DNA of 64,000 nt from Blastomyces gilchristii SLH14081 (GCF_000003855.2 NW_003101680.1:506976-570975); one strand, 5' to 3'; numbered from the stretch's first letter, positions 1 to 11,818 are shown. The notes: generated by a model not told the origin, from the letters alone. Made by a program: numbers and translations.

Positions 1-1
1 G

Positions 2-151
2 CAGGGACACGGACAAGGTGTGTCAGAGGCAGAGTTGCTACTGCAGCCGATGGAGAATCAGTACGGCGCGTTCGAGCAGCGGAGTAATACCATGTATATG
101 GGTTGTGGGATTAGGCGGGCGCATTGGCTGGATGAGCAGGAGATGCTATAG
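2..151 (+). CDS. 3' end of an unidentified protein-coding gene (partial)
   Basis: The frame starting at base 2 is open from the window edge to a TAG at 149-151. It gives a 49-residue tail rich in Gly, Glu and Gln that ends in WLDEQEML. The other two frames hit stops, and composition changes to T-rich non-coding sequence right after the TAG, so this looks like the last exon of a gene that begins to the left. I do not recognise the family. The call rests only on open frame, amino-acid composition and the composition change; a chance open frame at the window edge cannot be excluded. Confidence 0.4.
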   Translation, partial: QGHGQGVSEAELLLQPMENQYGAFEQRSNTMYMGCGIRRAHWLDEQEML

Positions 152-3100
152 CTAGTTGTTTAGTTATCTAATTAGGTAAGTTGGTTAGTTAGGTAGATAA
201 TGTCTCCTCTCTTCTGAATATAGTGTTTATTTTGCTGATCGAAAGGGACTTGAGGTTTGATTGAAAAGAAATTAGTTAGGGCTTTTTGCTTCTTTGGGAC
301 ATAAACGGCGTTTGAAACACTCCCCTCCCCCCTTTTTTCTCTCAAATTGTCTCAAGTTCGATCCTCCACACGGGTTATAGGGACAATTTTGAATTGCAGA
401 TTGATTGCTTGTGTTTAGGACGCAATTTTTATCGCTCTAGTCGCGGTGATTGGTTTCAGTTCTTTTTTCCTTTGTTCGCAGGATATCCCAATATTGCCTT
501 ACAATCGATGCTCAGCTTCAATTTACTATTGTCTTCCAATCCGTTCATTACAACCCCTTAACATACACTTTACTTTATTTCCTTAACTGTTTTCCCCTAA
601 TTCATCCTTATTGTTTCCCCCTTTTCGTTATTATATTTTCCCCTTTTATTTGCTCCTTTTCTACTGTCCCGGCTCATACCAATGCCAAAGACGCTTTTAC
701 TTCCAACATATAGATAGGATCATTCCATTTCCTCGCTCTATCTCTCTCGCTCTTTCTCTCTTTCTATCATATTTCCAATATGAAACTCGGGGAACTAGAA
801 TGATAAAAATGGGAAAAACTTAAATTTCACGAAGGAAGTGTGGATCAAATCTCCTATCTCCAATCTATCACTCCGTTCATCTCATCTCATATTAGAAGAA
901 TACGACATCAAGCCCTCCAAATTTCAATGAAGAACTTGATTTTTACGCCCTAGGAACCGGATAGATAGTTCTGCAGCACAAAATAAAGACTCAACCAAAA
1001 CACCCCAGTCAGGTCTTTGATATTATTTCCACTGACATGTTCATTCAAATCTCTGTTTTTCAATTTATTTGACCGAAGGATTTTAATGTCGTCCGTCGCG
1101 CGAATCTCATAAGTGCTGCATCATTTTGTGCGCATACAGGAACCACAAAGCAATATGTTTTCCAAAAAAGTGGTGTTCGTTCATTAATCAAAATATGCGG
1201 AAATAAAAGACAGCATTTCTAGAAGGTCCAAATCTCATTCAATCCTCTATCCGGTCCGTTATTCGTTCCTATGATTGAATTTCACATAGTACCAAAAAAC
1301 CGCGCGGCTAAATATGCCAGGGGGCAGCAAGCCGCGTCTTGGCACCATTTATTAACATCTATGGTTGATGACGTCGTTGGTGGTTGAAGGCGAGGATTAT
1401 TATGATTATTACTAGATCTCAAGTAGTATAGAGTATATCATTGAGAAAATTCTTCATTACTCTTAATTTGAAATCTAGTATGGTTCTGATTCTTTGACAT
1501 CTCTCTCAACTAGACTGTTCAGAGAAAAATCATCAAAATCTGATTAAATCTGAGTGAATATAAAGACATTCTTTTATACACCGTAAGTTATAACTTAACT
1601 ACTAGAACTTATTTAATGCTCTGTCTGTTAACCACACCCCACCGCTCTCCCCTTACGCTGAGTAAAGCATGTATCTATCTCACCAGGAGACCCAATCGAC
1701 AAAGAGAAACAATTTAAAGTGGAATGGTATAGGCACCAGCATACTGGCAATCCTTCGCAACCTGTGGTTCGAGGTTCTCTACGCAATTCCACTTCCCATC
1801 ATTCCCGTCCAGATAAACACGATCACCAACCGACCAATCGGCTAGGAATCGACACGCTCAATCGCGAGAGTGAAGTGGCCAATTCTAGTGAATCAATCGG
1901 CGAATTTGAGAAGAATATTCGCTGTCCGGCCCACAGGAGGCATGCTGGTCCGGTGTAGAGTTCGAGGGCCTATACGTATATATGTAGTACATGTACATCT
2001 GCATGAGACGATCAGTACGCAAGGCACTCTTCTCAGAAGGTAAGAAAGAGGCTTTTTGTGCTAAGAAATGCAATATATGCACTCACCAGATCATGTTGCA
2101 ATGCACACCCGTTTAAGCTTCCCACCGGGCATGGAGTCATCGAGGGTAAAGCTCATTGAGTTATCCAAGGCGTTATCGGCCTTGAGGTTAGTTACTGGGA
2201 ATTTGGCCATCGCCCTTATGAGTTTTCAGCTACAAGCCCCCCAGAATCGAGCATAGAGAAAGCAGCAGCTGAATAGACCTTCGATCTTCGCTGCTGAATA
2301 GAACGCGACTTAGTTCCATCCCCAAGTCGAATGGGAATTGCGTCTTAGAGTGGTCGGCCCGGTCTCATAATTATACTTATTTTAACTCTTCTCCATAGTA
2401 AGGAGACAAGGGATCTGGTTCTGTTTCTCCTCAGCTATTGCAGACCATTGCGGTTGGTTAGTTAGCAGTTAATGAAATAATAATCAGTAAATCGAAAAAA
2501 GAATGAGGTCCGCGCGGTTATACAGCCTTGAAAAGTTGAGAGTGAAGGTTGAGCTAACCATTGAAAAGAAATACTCGTCTTGAAAAGGGTCGATGCAATT
2601 GTTACCTGACCCATGCCTTCAGTCAGAGCAGAACATGAGACTAAAGAAATGAGTTCGCGATCTCTTAATCTTATTGAGGGAGGTTGCTAAGTAAATAACC
2701 GACCCCCAGAGCTAGGCAATATAATAAATATGCCCGATGCACGAATATGCAACCTGCGTTGACAAAGAAGCGGACGCTCGAACTGAAGGGTAAATAAACT
2801 ATTATTATATATTAAGCAATAAATATCCAGTCATCCCATATGTTAAATTGTCTCTCCGTCACGCTTATGAAGAAGGGGCCGGATATGGATGCTGCTAGAA
2901 ATTGATTCAAGGTACAGATTAGACGTTAAGATGATTTAATGAAGGGTGCTCAGACAGCCAGGACATGGTGAACTGGCCAGATTTCAGCTTCGCATCTCCC
3001 TTTCCATCTCAATTCGGGATATAATAGAAGAGTAATATACTTCTTTGACAATTTAGTTGAGCTACTTTATCTACAACTTCGACCAAATCGGCACCGCCAT

Positions 3101-4386
3101 TTTACCCGAGGCAAGGAAAAGGAATGATTCATGTCTCAAGCAATACATTATTACAATCATATACACATACATACATTCGTTATCCCAAGAAAAGAATACC
3201 TCTGGTACGCACAGGAAGCACATAAACAAAAGCCAAAAAGGGCAGCTTACTTTCAGAGGGATAGACATATGTACATGGCCCGGGATTCTTAGTCGGCGGA
3301 CATTTGGTCCCTAATAATAACAATGTATATGTGACTAATGATCGTTGCTGGTCAGATTTCCAATGTGCAAACGCAAGAAAATGGGCGTGAGACAACCACC
3401 TGGAGGAACGGGTTGAGTTGGGGAGGCTTGCGAAAACAGGTCAAACTTGAGCCTGGGTCATTCAGATTGGAAAGGGCTGGTGGAACAGAATGAAACGAAA
3501 AGTAGACTAACACTAAAACAAAGACAAGCAGAATAGACAGAAGTTGGCCACGTGAATCAGTATGTGGGTATGGGGAATTGGCGTTCAAAGCATAGAGCAT
3601 AAAGCATAAAGCATATCAAGCGTTCGTGAAAAAGGTGCCACGATCGAGTTCGGGAGCTGATTATAAAAGGGGAGGGTGCTCTCAAGGGGAAGGCCAGGGT
3701 AACCGAAGATAGAGAAAACAGGGTTTAGGTTGTTTTTTTGTTTTTGTTTTGTTTTGTTGTTGTTCGGTTCCGTTCTCAACGTTGGCAGATAGTGTTCAGG
3801 CGTGAGAAGAAGGTGGTATTTTCGTGGGTGTGTCGGATCCGTATCGGTTATTCTGTTTTCTATTTTAGGTTGATATTCCCTTTTCGTATTCCTTTCATGG
3901 ACGATCCTTTGTTGACATTTATCTCCATGAAGAAAAAAATAAGAACAGAAATATCATCGGAAACCACCTCGGACTTTATTGATGTCGACACCCCTGTGGA
4001 AGTCTCACTGAACTGGACATTCCCATCCCCTTGTGTTGGCTAAAAGAGAGCAAAGTCGGTTGAAACGCGTACCCTCCCATACAAGAAATCAACCGTAAAT
4101 TAATAGCCACGAGTCGCGGAAACAGTAGACAAAATAACCAAATACGTAAACCAACCCCCATTCGACATCCCGAGTCTGGAGTTCCGTACGAAGTCGGTAA
4201 TCGAAAAGATTGACGGGCCGCAGAGGAGAGGAATATTGACATCGTGAAAAGAATAACGTGCAAGTAAATCGGGACATCCTACGCTTTGTAGCACCGGGTT
4301 ACAAGGCGAAAAACATGAAGGACCCCGAGGCCTGGAGCTCCAGGTCGACTGCCGCGCAGTCCATAGCTGTTGTGGGTTGAAGGCCA
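152..4386. other. Long spacer without a supported gene
   Basis: About 4.2 kb of AT-rich sequence. The open frames here are short, begin at non-ATG codons or are rich in Phe, Ser and Leu from pyrimidine runs (for example 450-713), with no domain, signal peptide or splice chain I could support. Part of 3900-4386 is probably the 3' untranslated region of the minus-strand pheromone gene. A perfect 14-bp palindrome (CCTGGAGCTCCAGG) lies at 4331-4344, just past that gene's stop. I see no tRNA. Confidence 0.5.
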
Positions 4387-4622
4387 CTAACAACCTTGAC
4401 CGGGGCGAGTACACCAACGTTTCGCGACGACTGTTACTATGTCAATAAGGGCCCACCGTCATGGATTCTACAGTGCAACGAATATGTTATAGGTTAGGAG
4501 AGAGTGGACATACATTCGCCCTCGTTGGGTTTCTCAACAGCAGGCTGTGGCTCGGGTGCTGGAATGGCAACTGCCCACACGGAGGCGGTCATGAGGGTGA
4601 GGAATACAACGAGGAACTTCAT
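4387..4622 (-). CDS. ppgA: Alpha-factor-type mating pheromone precursor (two exons)
   Basis: Proposed exons are 4622-4514 and 4430-4387 (stop TAG 4389-4387), giving about 50 residues. Exon 1 starts MKFLVVFLTLMTASVWAVA, a clean signal peptide, then a Pro/Glu-rich pro-region (IPAPEPQPAVEKPNEGE). The exon ends at a perfect GTATGT donor; CTAAC occurs in the intron. Exon 2 ends with the Kex2-type site KR followed directly by WCTRPGQGC and the stop. A Trp-Cys start, central Pro-Gly-Gln-Gly and final Cys are the hallmark of Eurotiomycete alpha-pheromones (I recall WCHLPGQGC for Aspergillus fumigatus). There is a single pheromone copy. The role would be secretion by one mating type and sensing by a Ste2-type receptor on the partner. 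Two in-frame acceptors are possible, ending at 4431 or 4436; both keep KR-WCTRPGQGC. The acceptor giving earlier AG (near 4468) would create an immediate stop. A minus-strand TATA box lies about 185 bp upstream. Confidence 0.82.
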
Positions 4623-4803
4623 GTTTGCTTTTGTAGTTTGGGTAAAAGGCTGGATGGGTTGTAAAAGGGAAAAGAAGCTGTAGCAAGAGGGAGCTGCGGT
4701 ATATTGAAGGTTGCTAATGTTGCTAATATTGTTGAAATTGATCGAATCGGTTGTTGTGCATGAGAATAGAAGAAACGAAAATGAGAAGATGCAGGGAGTG
4801 GTG

Positions 4804-4810
4804 TTTTATA
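4804..4810 (-). promoter_or_regulatory. TATA box of the pheromone precursor gene
   Basis: Minus-strand TATAAAA about 185 bp upstream of the pheromone ATG. A minus-strand TGAAACA, the Ste12 pheromone-response core, occurs farther up at 5334-5328, but one 7-mer is weak evidence. Confidence 0.45.
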
Positions 4811-5235
4811 GACAAAAGATGGTCAGGAGAGAAAGCAGACTTGGGACCCACCCATAATAGAGGGTTATTTCAGGGCCCTGTCTTGTGCCTAGTAGTACGT
4901 TGAAATAAAGAAAGTAAAAAATAAGGAGAAAGAACAGACGAACACATGGGCGCTAGAAGACGAATTGCGATAACCTCCAATAGCTTATTGCGAGAAAGAC
5001 AAATTCACTTGGGCTTTGTGCCTAGGGTCAAACCCCTGGTGTAAACTCATGACCATATGGTACTCGACAAGAGAGTTCAGAAAGATTCTCCAGTCTCCAG
5101 GAGAATGAAAGGGATGAAACGAAAGATAATCTCCAGATTTGCCCCAGGCTGGGGATGTTTCTTCCCAAGGTTCTGAGAACGGCGGCCATGTGTTTCTGCT
5201 CCGCGTTCAGCATGGCAACACGGACCACACGCCAT

Positions 5236-5283
5236 GCAGGAGACGCAGAAGGAGATGCAGCAGGAGACGCAGCAGGATGCAGG
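5236..5283. repeat. 12-bp minisatellite, about four units
   Basis: Four head-to-tail copies of a unit close to GCAGCAGGAGAC, with small substitutions and a shortened last copy. The overlapping open frames on both strands show repetitive Ala/Ser/Pro or Arg translations and look like shadows of the repeat. Confidence 0.8.
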
Positions 5284-5897
5284 GACCATCCCCCGTGCCA
5301 TGCAAGGGTTGGAGACAGACGTTTTTGTGTTTCAATAAACACAGAAGGGTGGAGAATATCCAAAGGAGTTCAGGTGTTATTCAAGTTCCGGATTAGGCGT
5401 TCAATAAGTAGAGTTTCAACCTTAAACGTTAAGCTAAATAAAACTAAGGGCAGTTAAGATGTTTGACATGGTCGCTCATGCTAAGAGGCGTAGAGGAAAC
5501 ATGGGTTAATGGTTTACAGTGATGAAGAGGGCATGGAGTAGTGGCATCAGCGTGTATCATGGCAGCCCCACCAGTGGTCACCATACGGAGTATAGTTAGG
5601 TATCTAAGATGTGTGATACCAGAGGTGGTTGTTGTCGCAGAAGCTCAGTTCCACCCACAATATACTGTGCTGTTCACACGCTGCGTACAACAAGACGTTT
5701 AAGCAAAAGCAAAAATGAGAGAAGAAGAGAAAAGGCAGGCTATCAGGACTATCATGGCGGCCTGATTCAAAATGATACACGCAGAGTAGCGTGGCAACCC
5801 GTTGGGTTCTTCATGCTGGACGATACGGATGTCCGTCACTGCTAGGCCATAACTGTAAAATAAGGAAGAACCGAGTATATACGTAGTGCAGCACTAG

Positions 5898-5930
5898 ACC
5901 AGCCATACTGGGTATCTGCCCATGGCTGGT
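5898..5930. other. Inverted repeat able to form a hairpin
   Basis: ACCAGCCAT (5898-5906) and ATGGCTGGT (5922-5930) are perfect reverse complements. GGG and CCC inside the 15-nt spacer can extend the stem after a 3-nt bulge. It lies about 320 bp upstream of the idh1 start. Confidence 0.6.
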
Positions 5931-6247
5931 GTGTGACTGACTACTGTCGCAGTAATAATATTAATAGGTCGTGATTGATGTGTCGTTGATGAATGATGAA
6001 GTGAAGAAATTCGCTAGTAAAAAAAGGAGGCGCTTTGAGGCTGAACGTTAACTAACCCCCACGTGGGGTGGGACTTATCTAACAGCTGACTAAGCTGTGT
6101 GGTTGAGCCGCAGGCGCCGGAAAAAGAAAAAAACTCCAAAACATCAAACATCAAACCTCATCCTCACCACCTGAAGTTCACACAACCAGCTTCTCCTGTT
6201 CCCTCAATTGCCTCTACTTCCACCCAATTCCATTAATTGAGTTCACC

Positions 6248-7868
6248 ATGTTCTCCCTGAGAACTGCGCAACCAGCGCAGGTGTGTAATTTCTCCCCTCC
6301 CTAATTCAATTCAATGCAATCCAATTCAACTCTGTTTCATTCACCTCTTATCCTGATAACTGCCCCTCACCCACTCAGCTCCCATACTAACCTTTTATTT
6401 TGCCGTTCAAAGTCTCTTTTCCGCACTGTCGCAAAAACCTCCTCCACATCTCTCCCTCGATCTGCAATTGCTGCTAGATGTATGTGGAATTCTTACTCCA
6501 AACCTAAAACCCCCCGCGAGTAACACTAACATCATTCGCGCAGCATTCGCTACCATCCAGTCGAACATCTTCAAGCCTACCAAATATGGTGGCAAATACA
6601 CAGTCACACTGATCCCAGGTATTTAAGCCTATCTCCCCTCCTTGTCCATTTGCGGAAACCTGACGATCCTGAAGGACATTGCGAATCTTAACTAGACCGC
6701 GCTTATTTTCTAACCTAACTGCTTTTGAACTCCAGGTGACGGCATTGGCGCGGAAGTAGCGGAATCGGTGAAGACAATCTTCAAGGCTGATAACGTACCA
6801 ATTGAGTGGGAGCAGGTCGATGTTAGCGGTGTAGATGCTGGAAATAAACATTCGGAAGATCTGTTCAAGGAATCCATTGCCTCGCTGAGAAGGAACAAGC
6901 TTGGTCTCAAGGGTATCCTTCACACACCAGTTGAGCGATCAGGCCATCAATCATTCAACGTCGCCCTGCGCCAGGAACTAGATATCTATGCGTCTATTGT
7001 TTTGATTAAGAACATCCCCGGTTACAAGACCAGACACGACAATGTCGACCTGTGCATTATCCGTGAAAACACTGAGGGTGAATACTCCGGCCTTGAGCAC
7101 CAGTCTGTTAGTGGTGTCGTCGAATCCCTCAAGATCATTACCCGTGCCAAGTCTGAACGAATTGCCAAATTTGCGTTTAGCTTTGCTCTCGCCAACAACC
7201 GCAAGAAGGTCACCTGCATCCACAAAGCCAACATCATGAAACTCGCCGATGGCCTTTTCCGCTCCACATTCCACAAAGTTGCTGAGAGCTATCCAACCCT
7301 GGAAACCAATGACATGATTGTGGATAACGCATCTATGCAAGCAGTTGCTCGTCCTCAGCAGTTTGACGTCATGGTCATGCCTAACCTTTACGGAGGCATC
7401 CTCTCCAACGTTGGAGCTGCTCTCGTCGGTGGGCCAGGGATCGTACCTGGCTGCAATATGGGTCGCGAAGTGGCTGTGTTTGAACCAGGATGTCGACACG
7501 TTGGACTCGATATTAAGGGCAAGGACCAAGCTAACCCCACAGCTCTGATTCTCTCTGGTTCCATGCTCTTACGACACTTGGGTCTTGATGAGCACGCCAA
7601 CAGAATCTCCAAGGCAGTTTATGACGTGATCGGAGAAGGGTAAGTCCAGCAATAAAAAAACACCCTGTTTATATACTTTTTTACAAGACCATCAGACGCC
7701 CCCAATTAAACTACCCCTGCTTAAGCCGATAATGTTTTGGTCTCTCCACCTTTTACTAACGCACTATTTTACAAAACCAGTGTCACCCGCACACGCGATA
7801 TGGGTGGCCAAGCCTCCACTCACGAATTCACCCGTGCCGTCCTCGATAAGATGGAAGCAGCGCTTTAA
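6248..7868 (+). CDS. idh1: Mitochondrial NAD-dependent isocitrate dehydrogenase, subunit 1
   Basis: Five exons: 6248-6280, 6413-6479, 6544-6618, 6736-7639, 7781-7868; 388 residues. The enzyme oxidises isocitrate to 2-oxoglutarate with NAD in the mitochondrial matrix (TCA cycle); in yeast the Idh1 subunit is the AMP-responsive regulatory partner of Idh2. The N-terminus MFSLRTAQPAQSLFRT is a basic, Ser/Arg-rich mitochondrial presequence. The isocitrate/isopropylmalate dehydrogenase fold starts at TLIPGDGIG. Later hallmarks are IRENTEGEYSG, VTCIHKANIMK, MVMPNLYGGILSN and GGPGIVPGCNMG. The C-terminus THEFTRAVLDKMEAAL is in its own small exon. Length matches the family. Exon joins are supported by frame continuity and GT-AG sites at all four introns. 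The start is the only ATG in the presequence exon. Confidence 0.96.
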
Positions 7869-10388
7869 ACAGCGTAACTCAGCAAAACCGCACGTCCACT
7901 AAACCAAATGTATCTGTACTTATCCCTTCCTCCCCAACAGACCCCAACCCCCAGAGCAAATCGAACAAGGAAAAAAAAAACAAAAAGAAAAAAGAAATCC
8001 CTAGATAGACAATCGCAAAGGTTGGGATAACAACTGTGAGAAGGCCGAACCAACACCTAACCCATCTTAAAAGGTCCACGCTTCCACTCGCCAATATGCC
8101 CGAGAGGCTTGAAATCCGAGAACGATTTGCTTTTATCCCTCGTTTCTTTCTCCTTTTGTTAAAATCTTCAAACCCAAAATTTCACCTGGTCGTTTTCTGC
8201 TTTGGCTTGCCTTGTCTTGCATAGCGATTAGACATTTACCTTCCTCCCCACCCTTTCCCCTCCCCTCCCCTTCCCCAGGAACCCACCTCCCTTCCCAATA
8301 TCTCTGCAATTGATGTATCAATCGTAAGAGAAACAGGACTGGGGAGGTGGAACTGGGGACTAGACCCAAAAAAAACTCAAAATCGACTCAAACAACCAAA
8401 GACCCTATTCATTTTCTCCATGTTCCTTGATTGATTCCTTTCCCCTTTATCAGTCTGCCCCCTTATCCCAAGTTAGCTTTCACGCAAAAACGTAACGCAA
8501 TGTATAACTGTACATGTACGTCAGCACGACTTTTGCCCTCCTGCCTGCATTATGTTTTCATTTTCTTCATGCTTCATTGATTTATTTTCAGTCCCCGATC
8601 ATGCTTGTCCATAGAAATTTCATCTATATCACTGTTAACTGTACATGAGAACCATATTTTCCTCTACATTGTTTTTTCTTTCTCTTATCTTTATCACCTT
8701 AGAGTTCTTGGTTATTTTTTCTCTTTGTATGAATTACAGAACCACGTACAAGAAAATGCAATTAAAGTATCCGTTCATTTTCTATTTCTCATATTTATTA
8801 ACACGAGTTTTTGTCAGTGTAGCTATTTTGCGTGGAAATTTCCGTGGTGCTTCATTTCTACGTGCAATCTCTTCATCGTTCCTCTTTCACTTATCAAAAT
8901 CTATTCAGTAAATAATGCGCATCTAAGCATGCACTCGTATGCAGGTACACGTCCAGACTTCTAGCAGCACATAGCCAACCAGAATGTCACCACCATAAAA
9001 ATAGAAGCATAAATCATATGAACAAAGGCAGCGGACCCTACTACCAAATAATGAATCCAAACAGGTCCCTTCTCAGAAACGCCTATATTCCTTGGCATTC
9101 GTGTTTCCAGCAGAGTTTTCCCCCTTCCTTTATTTGCAAGAAACATGAAGACAAAAGCCTTAAAAAAATATTAATTCTTTTGCAATGGAAAAAGACTTTC
9201 GCCACGCTTTTTATACTCCCAGCTAGGCACGAGGCGGCTATGTAACATTCGCCCTGGATAACGCCCATCGAACCGCTGACCCTTACTTTGGTTTATTCAG
9301 ATCCTATTCCGGATAGGACATAAATAGGTCGAAGGTTTAAAATGCTTCTCGGACTTTTTTAAGAGCCAGAGGCTCGGGAGCCGCAAGCGTGGAGGCGCTC
9401 AATCAGTTTATGGCTATGGGGCGAAGGTGGTCGGGGACGGAAAATTCAATGGTTCGTAGACGAGGCTCAAGAGAAAGGGGACAAAAACATGATAAGCAAA
9501 ACGTGGAAAACGGTGTAGGAGGAATTTACCAGTCCATTCCATCCATCCCATCAGATTCTTTGGCTGATTGAGATTGGTCATCGCATAGCGTGTAGAATTT
9601 AATGAAATAGGACATATATATTGGCTATAGGTTTTGTTTTAGTTTTCCTTGTTTTTTGATTCGTATTTATTTTGCCTTTCATTATTCTCTAGCGTGTTGA
9701 GAAGTTAATTGATTCGCTATTTGGTTGCCGTAGCCCTCTCCCTGCTTGCTTTTTATTTCATTTTGTCTTGGTGTATTAAGTTTGGTTTTGGGCTGATCTC
9801 TTGAAAGATGTCTATCTCAACGCTGCGGGCATCGGGATCTCTCCCTCTATCCACGATGGCGAATAGATAGGAAAAAAATGTACCATGTGTTTTGAGAGAT
9901 ATAAACAGAGTCGAAACTCGTATCTTATGATAATTCTTTGTTTTCCTTAGGGGCGCGCCGTGGTGGAGTGCCATATACAGTTCGGAGAGTGGTTGGGGAG
10001 GGAATTACAACCCAAAAAGCCTTTAAATATTGGTTCGCAGCGGAAGAGTCGTAATGCCCAGGCTTTAGAGATAATGATAATCAGGTCGTTTTTGATAGAG
10101 CCTTTTGGTCATGCTGGGGTCGATAAAGGCCCAATCCATTTCGCAGCTAACCAGCAGGTGGCCGCCTCTGTACTTGGGGGAAATGAGATTTCGAGGTATG
10201 CGTGAGGCATTTTTCCCCAACATCGCATCGTTCGTTTCCGGGGTGATCGGCCAAAGGACGTGATAGGAGGAGGTTGTTACATGGAGGCCGGTCAGTCTCC
10301 ATGTAGCCGTAGAAGCCACAATATAGGACCGTTTGAGCTGAGGGGACGTAATATATTTATATATAAAAAGAATTTCAAGGATAAGAGA
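7869..10388. other. Spacer downstream of idh1 and bud23
   Basis: The two flanking genes converge on this 2.5-kb stretch, so it holds two 3' ends. Open frames here start at non-ATG codons or sit in T-rich sequence (for example 8605-8964) and have no recognisable domain. The only structured element I noticed is the inverted repeat at 10278-10305. Confidence 0.5.
10278..10305 (-). other. Perfect 9-bp hairpin in the probable bud23 3' untranslated region
   Basis: TACATGGAG (10278-10286) and CTCCATGTA (10297-10305) are exact reverse complements around a 10-nt loop. It begins about 84 nt past the bud23 stop on the minus strand, so it would lie in that transcript's 3' end. Confidence 0.6.
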
Positions 10389-11324
10389 TCAAAAGGCAAT
10401 ACGTCTCTTTCGGCCAGTATACTTCGAATTCGGTTTGACGATCTTGCCCTTGCGTTCCATCTGCTCCTTTTTCCTCATAATCCAAGCTTTGGACCCTTTG
10501 ACCTGTGCTGGGTTTACACCTCTTCTTCCCTGAGACTGAGCAGCCATGGCCTTCTTCCTCGCATCCAGAACATCAACATCATCCATGCCTTCCACGACAC
10601 CGGTAATGTCGCCTTGCAGACCACCTCCACCAACAGTAAGCACAAGGTAGAGCTTGCTGTTCTTCGTCCCAGGGTCGTCTTCAAGAATACCAGCACCGAA
10701 CCCAGCCTTCATGGCCGCCCCGCTAATCATGCTCCTCTGCGCATCGTTTTTAGGGTAAAACTGGCACACAGCGCGCGCACCCCGACGCAAACTCGCATAT
10801 AGCCCATCAAAGAATCTTCGTAGCCGACCTTCCGGACTAACGTCACTAGATTCAGCATTACACAGCCACTGAATGGCACTGATGCTCACGGCTGCGTCAA
10901 ATGTACCCGCACGGAACGGGATACCCTGCCCTATGTCCGCTAGAAAGAGGTCGCCCTCTACATCTCTCTGAAGCGCAATGTCTAGCATTGAGGGGGAGAT
11001 ATCCATACCAACCCAGGTGTGGGGACCGCCTTCGGACGGCGGGACGGCGGAGAGGATTTCGCCTGATAAGCCGGAGCCACAGCCAATGTCGAGGATTAGA
11101 GAGGGGGATTTGAGATCGAGGAGTTCGAGGGCACGGTGGGTCATGTCTGATTGAATGTTGCGGATTCGAGAAGAGGTGGTGTATTTGCGGGATTCGGAGT
11201 CATTGTAGAAGAGATCTGGGGGTCTATTTTTCAATGTAAGTGTTAGGGATTATGGTGAAATACGATTTAGATTTCTAGGTATCGGGGTTTTGTAGGCATA
11301 CAGAGTGTCTTCGGGACGAGACAT
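10389..11324 (-). CDS. bud23: 18S rRNA (guanine-N7)-methyltransferase Bud23
   Basis: Two exons: 11324-11302 and 11223-10389; 285 residues. Bud23 (human WBSCR22/BUD23) methylates a guanine in the 18S rRNA decoding region and helps small-subunit export, working with a Trm112-type partner. The first exon encodes only MSRPEDTL; the intron starts GTATGC and ends TAG. Next comes the family signature PPDLFYNDSESRKYTTSSRI. SAM-binding motif I is LILDIGCGSGLSGEIL at about residues 50-65, with VGMDIS as the acidic strand-2 region and SAIQWLC as a later core motif. The C-terminal part is the Bud23-specific basic tail ending KYTGRKRRIAF, a likely nucleolar signal. The upstream TTG-started reading in exon 2 is intronic sequence and was not used. 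Confidence 0.94.
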
Positions 11325-11818
11325 TGTGTGAAATTTGAATTTTTCGAGCACTCGTCGTATTTTGGATATTCCGGCGAACAAATGGACAATAGTATTATTT
11401 CCCGTCTCTTTTCCGCTTCTTCGTATTAATATGTAGTTACCCTTTTTCTTCTATCAGGTCCGTAAATAGCTGCAGTAACTGAGATATATCCAGGATGTGA
11501 AGTGGTATGAGCGGTTTGTGGGATTGGAATAGCGCAGAAAGAAAAATTCAGTGTGGGAATTTAAGAAAATTGACTTGGTCGTTGCCTTTTTCCTCTTTGG
11601 GACAGACTTCATCGTCATCATATTTACATAAATATTTGGCTACAAAGACCAGACCGACCCAACGAACAGATATTTTTTACGTTTATTGCTCTGCAGAACA
11701 GCGTCGATTCCAACACAAACAACGGAATGACACTTCATTCGTGTATACCTTGATTTCGCGCACATCTATCTCCTCCCCCTACAGCAAACACAATATACCA
11801 TATCCTCCCGCCGCAGCC
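11325..11818. promoter_or_regulatory. Shared upstream region of bud23 and svp26
   Basis: Divergent spacer of 494 bp between the bud23 ATG (minus) and the svp26 ATG (plus). It holds both 5' regions. The plus-frame open reading upstream of the svp26 ATG is untranslated leader in the same frame. No clear TATA or other site was identified. Confidence 0.5.

Larger units (their letters stand above)
4811..6247. other. Spacer between the pheromone gene and idh1
   Basis: No gene supported. It holds a small minisatellite (5236-5283), a TACGGAGTA word at 5584-5592, a 9-bp perfect inverted repeat (5898-5930), and then the idh1 5' untranslated region, which is pyrimidine-rich just before the ATG. Confidence 0.5.

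Noticed and set aside
350..370. A GTTCGATCC box resembling the internal B box of a tRNA gene
   Set aside because: No T-stem pairing around it, no A box and no acceptor stem at tRNA distance. A second such box near 57840 pairs in four of five T-stem positions but also lacks the acceptor stem.
450..823. Two overlapping plus-strand frames rich in Phe, Ser and Leu
   Set aside because: Pyrimidine-rich sequence; the first starts at a non-ATG codon, no domain, likely the 3' region of the gene ending at 151.
3738..4417. Frames on both strands over the pheromone gene's 3' region
   Set aside because: No domain or splice support; overlap the probable untranslated region.
8605..8964. Plus-strand frame of 119 codons with hydrophobic composition
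   Set aside because: Starts at TTG in T-rich DNA; hydrophobic residues follow from T-richness.
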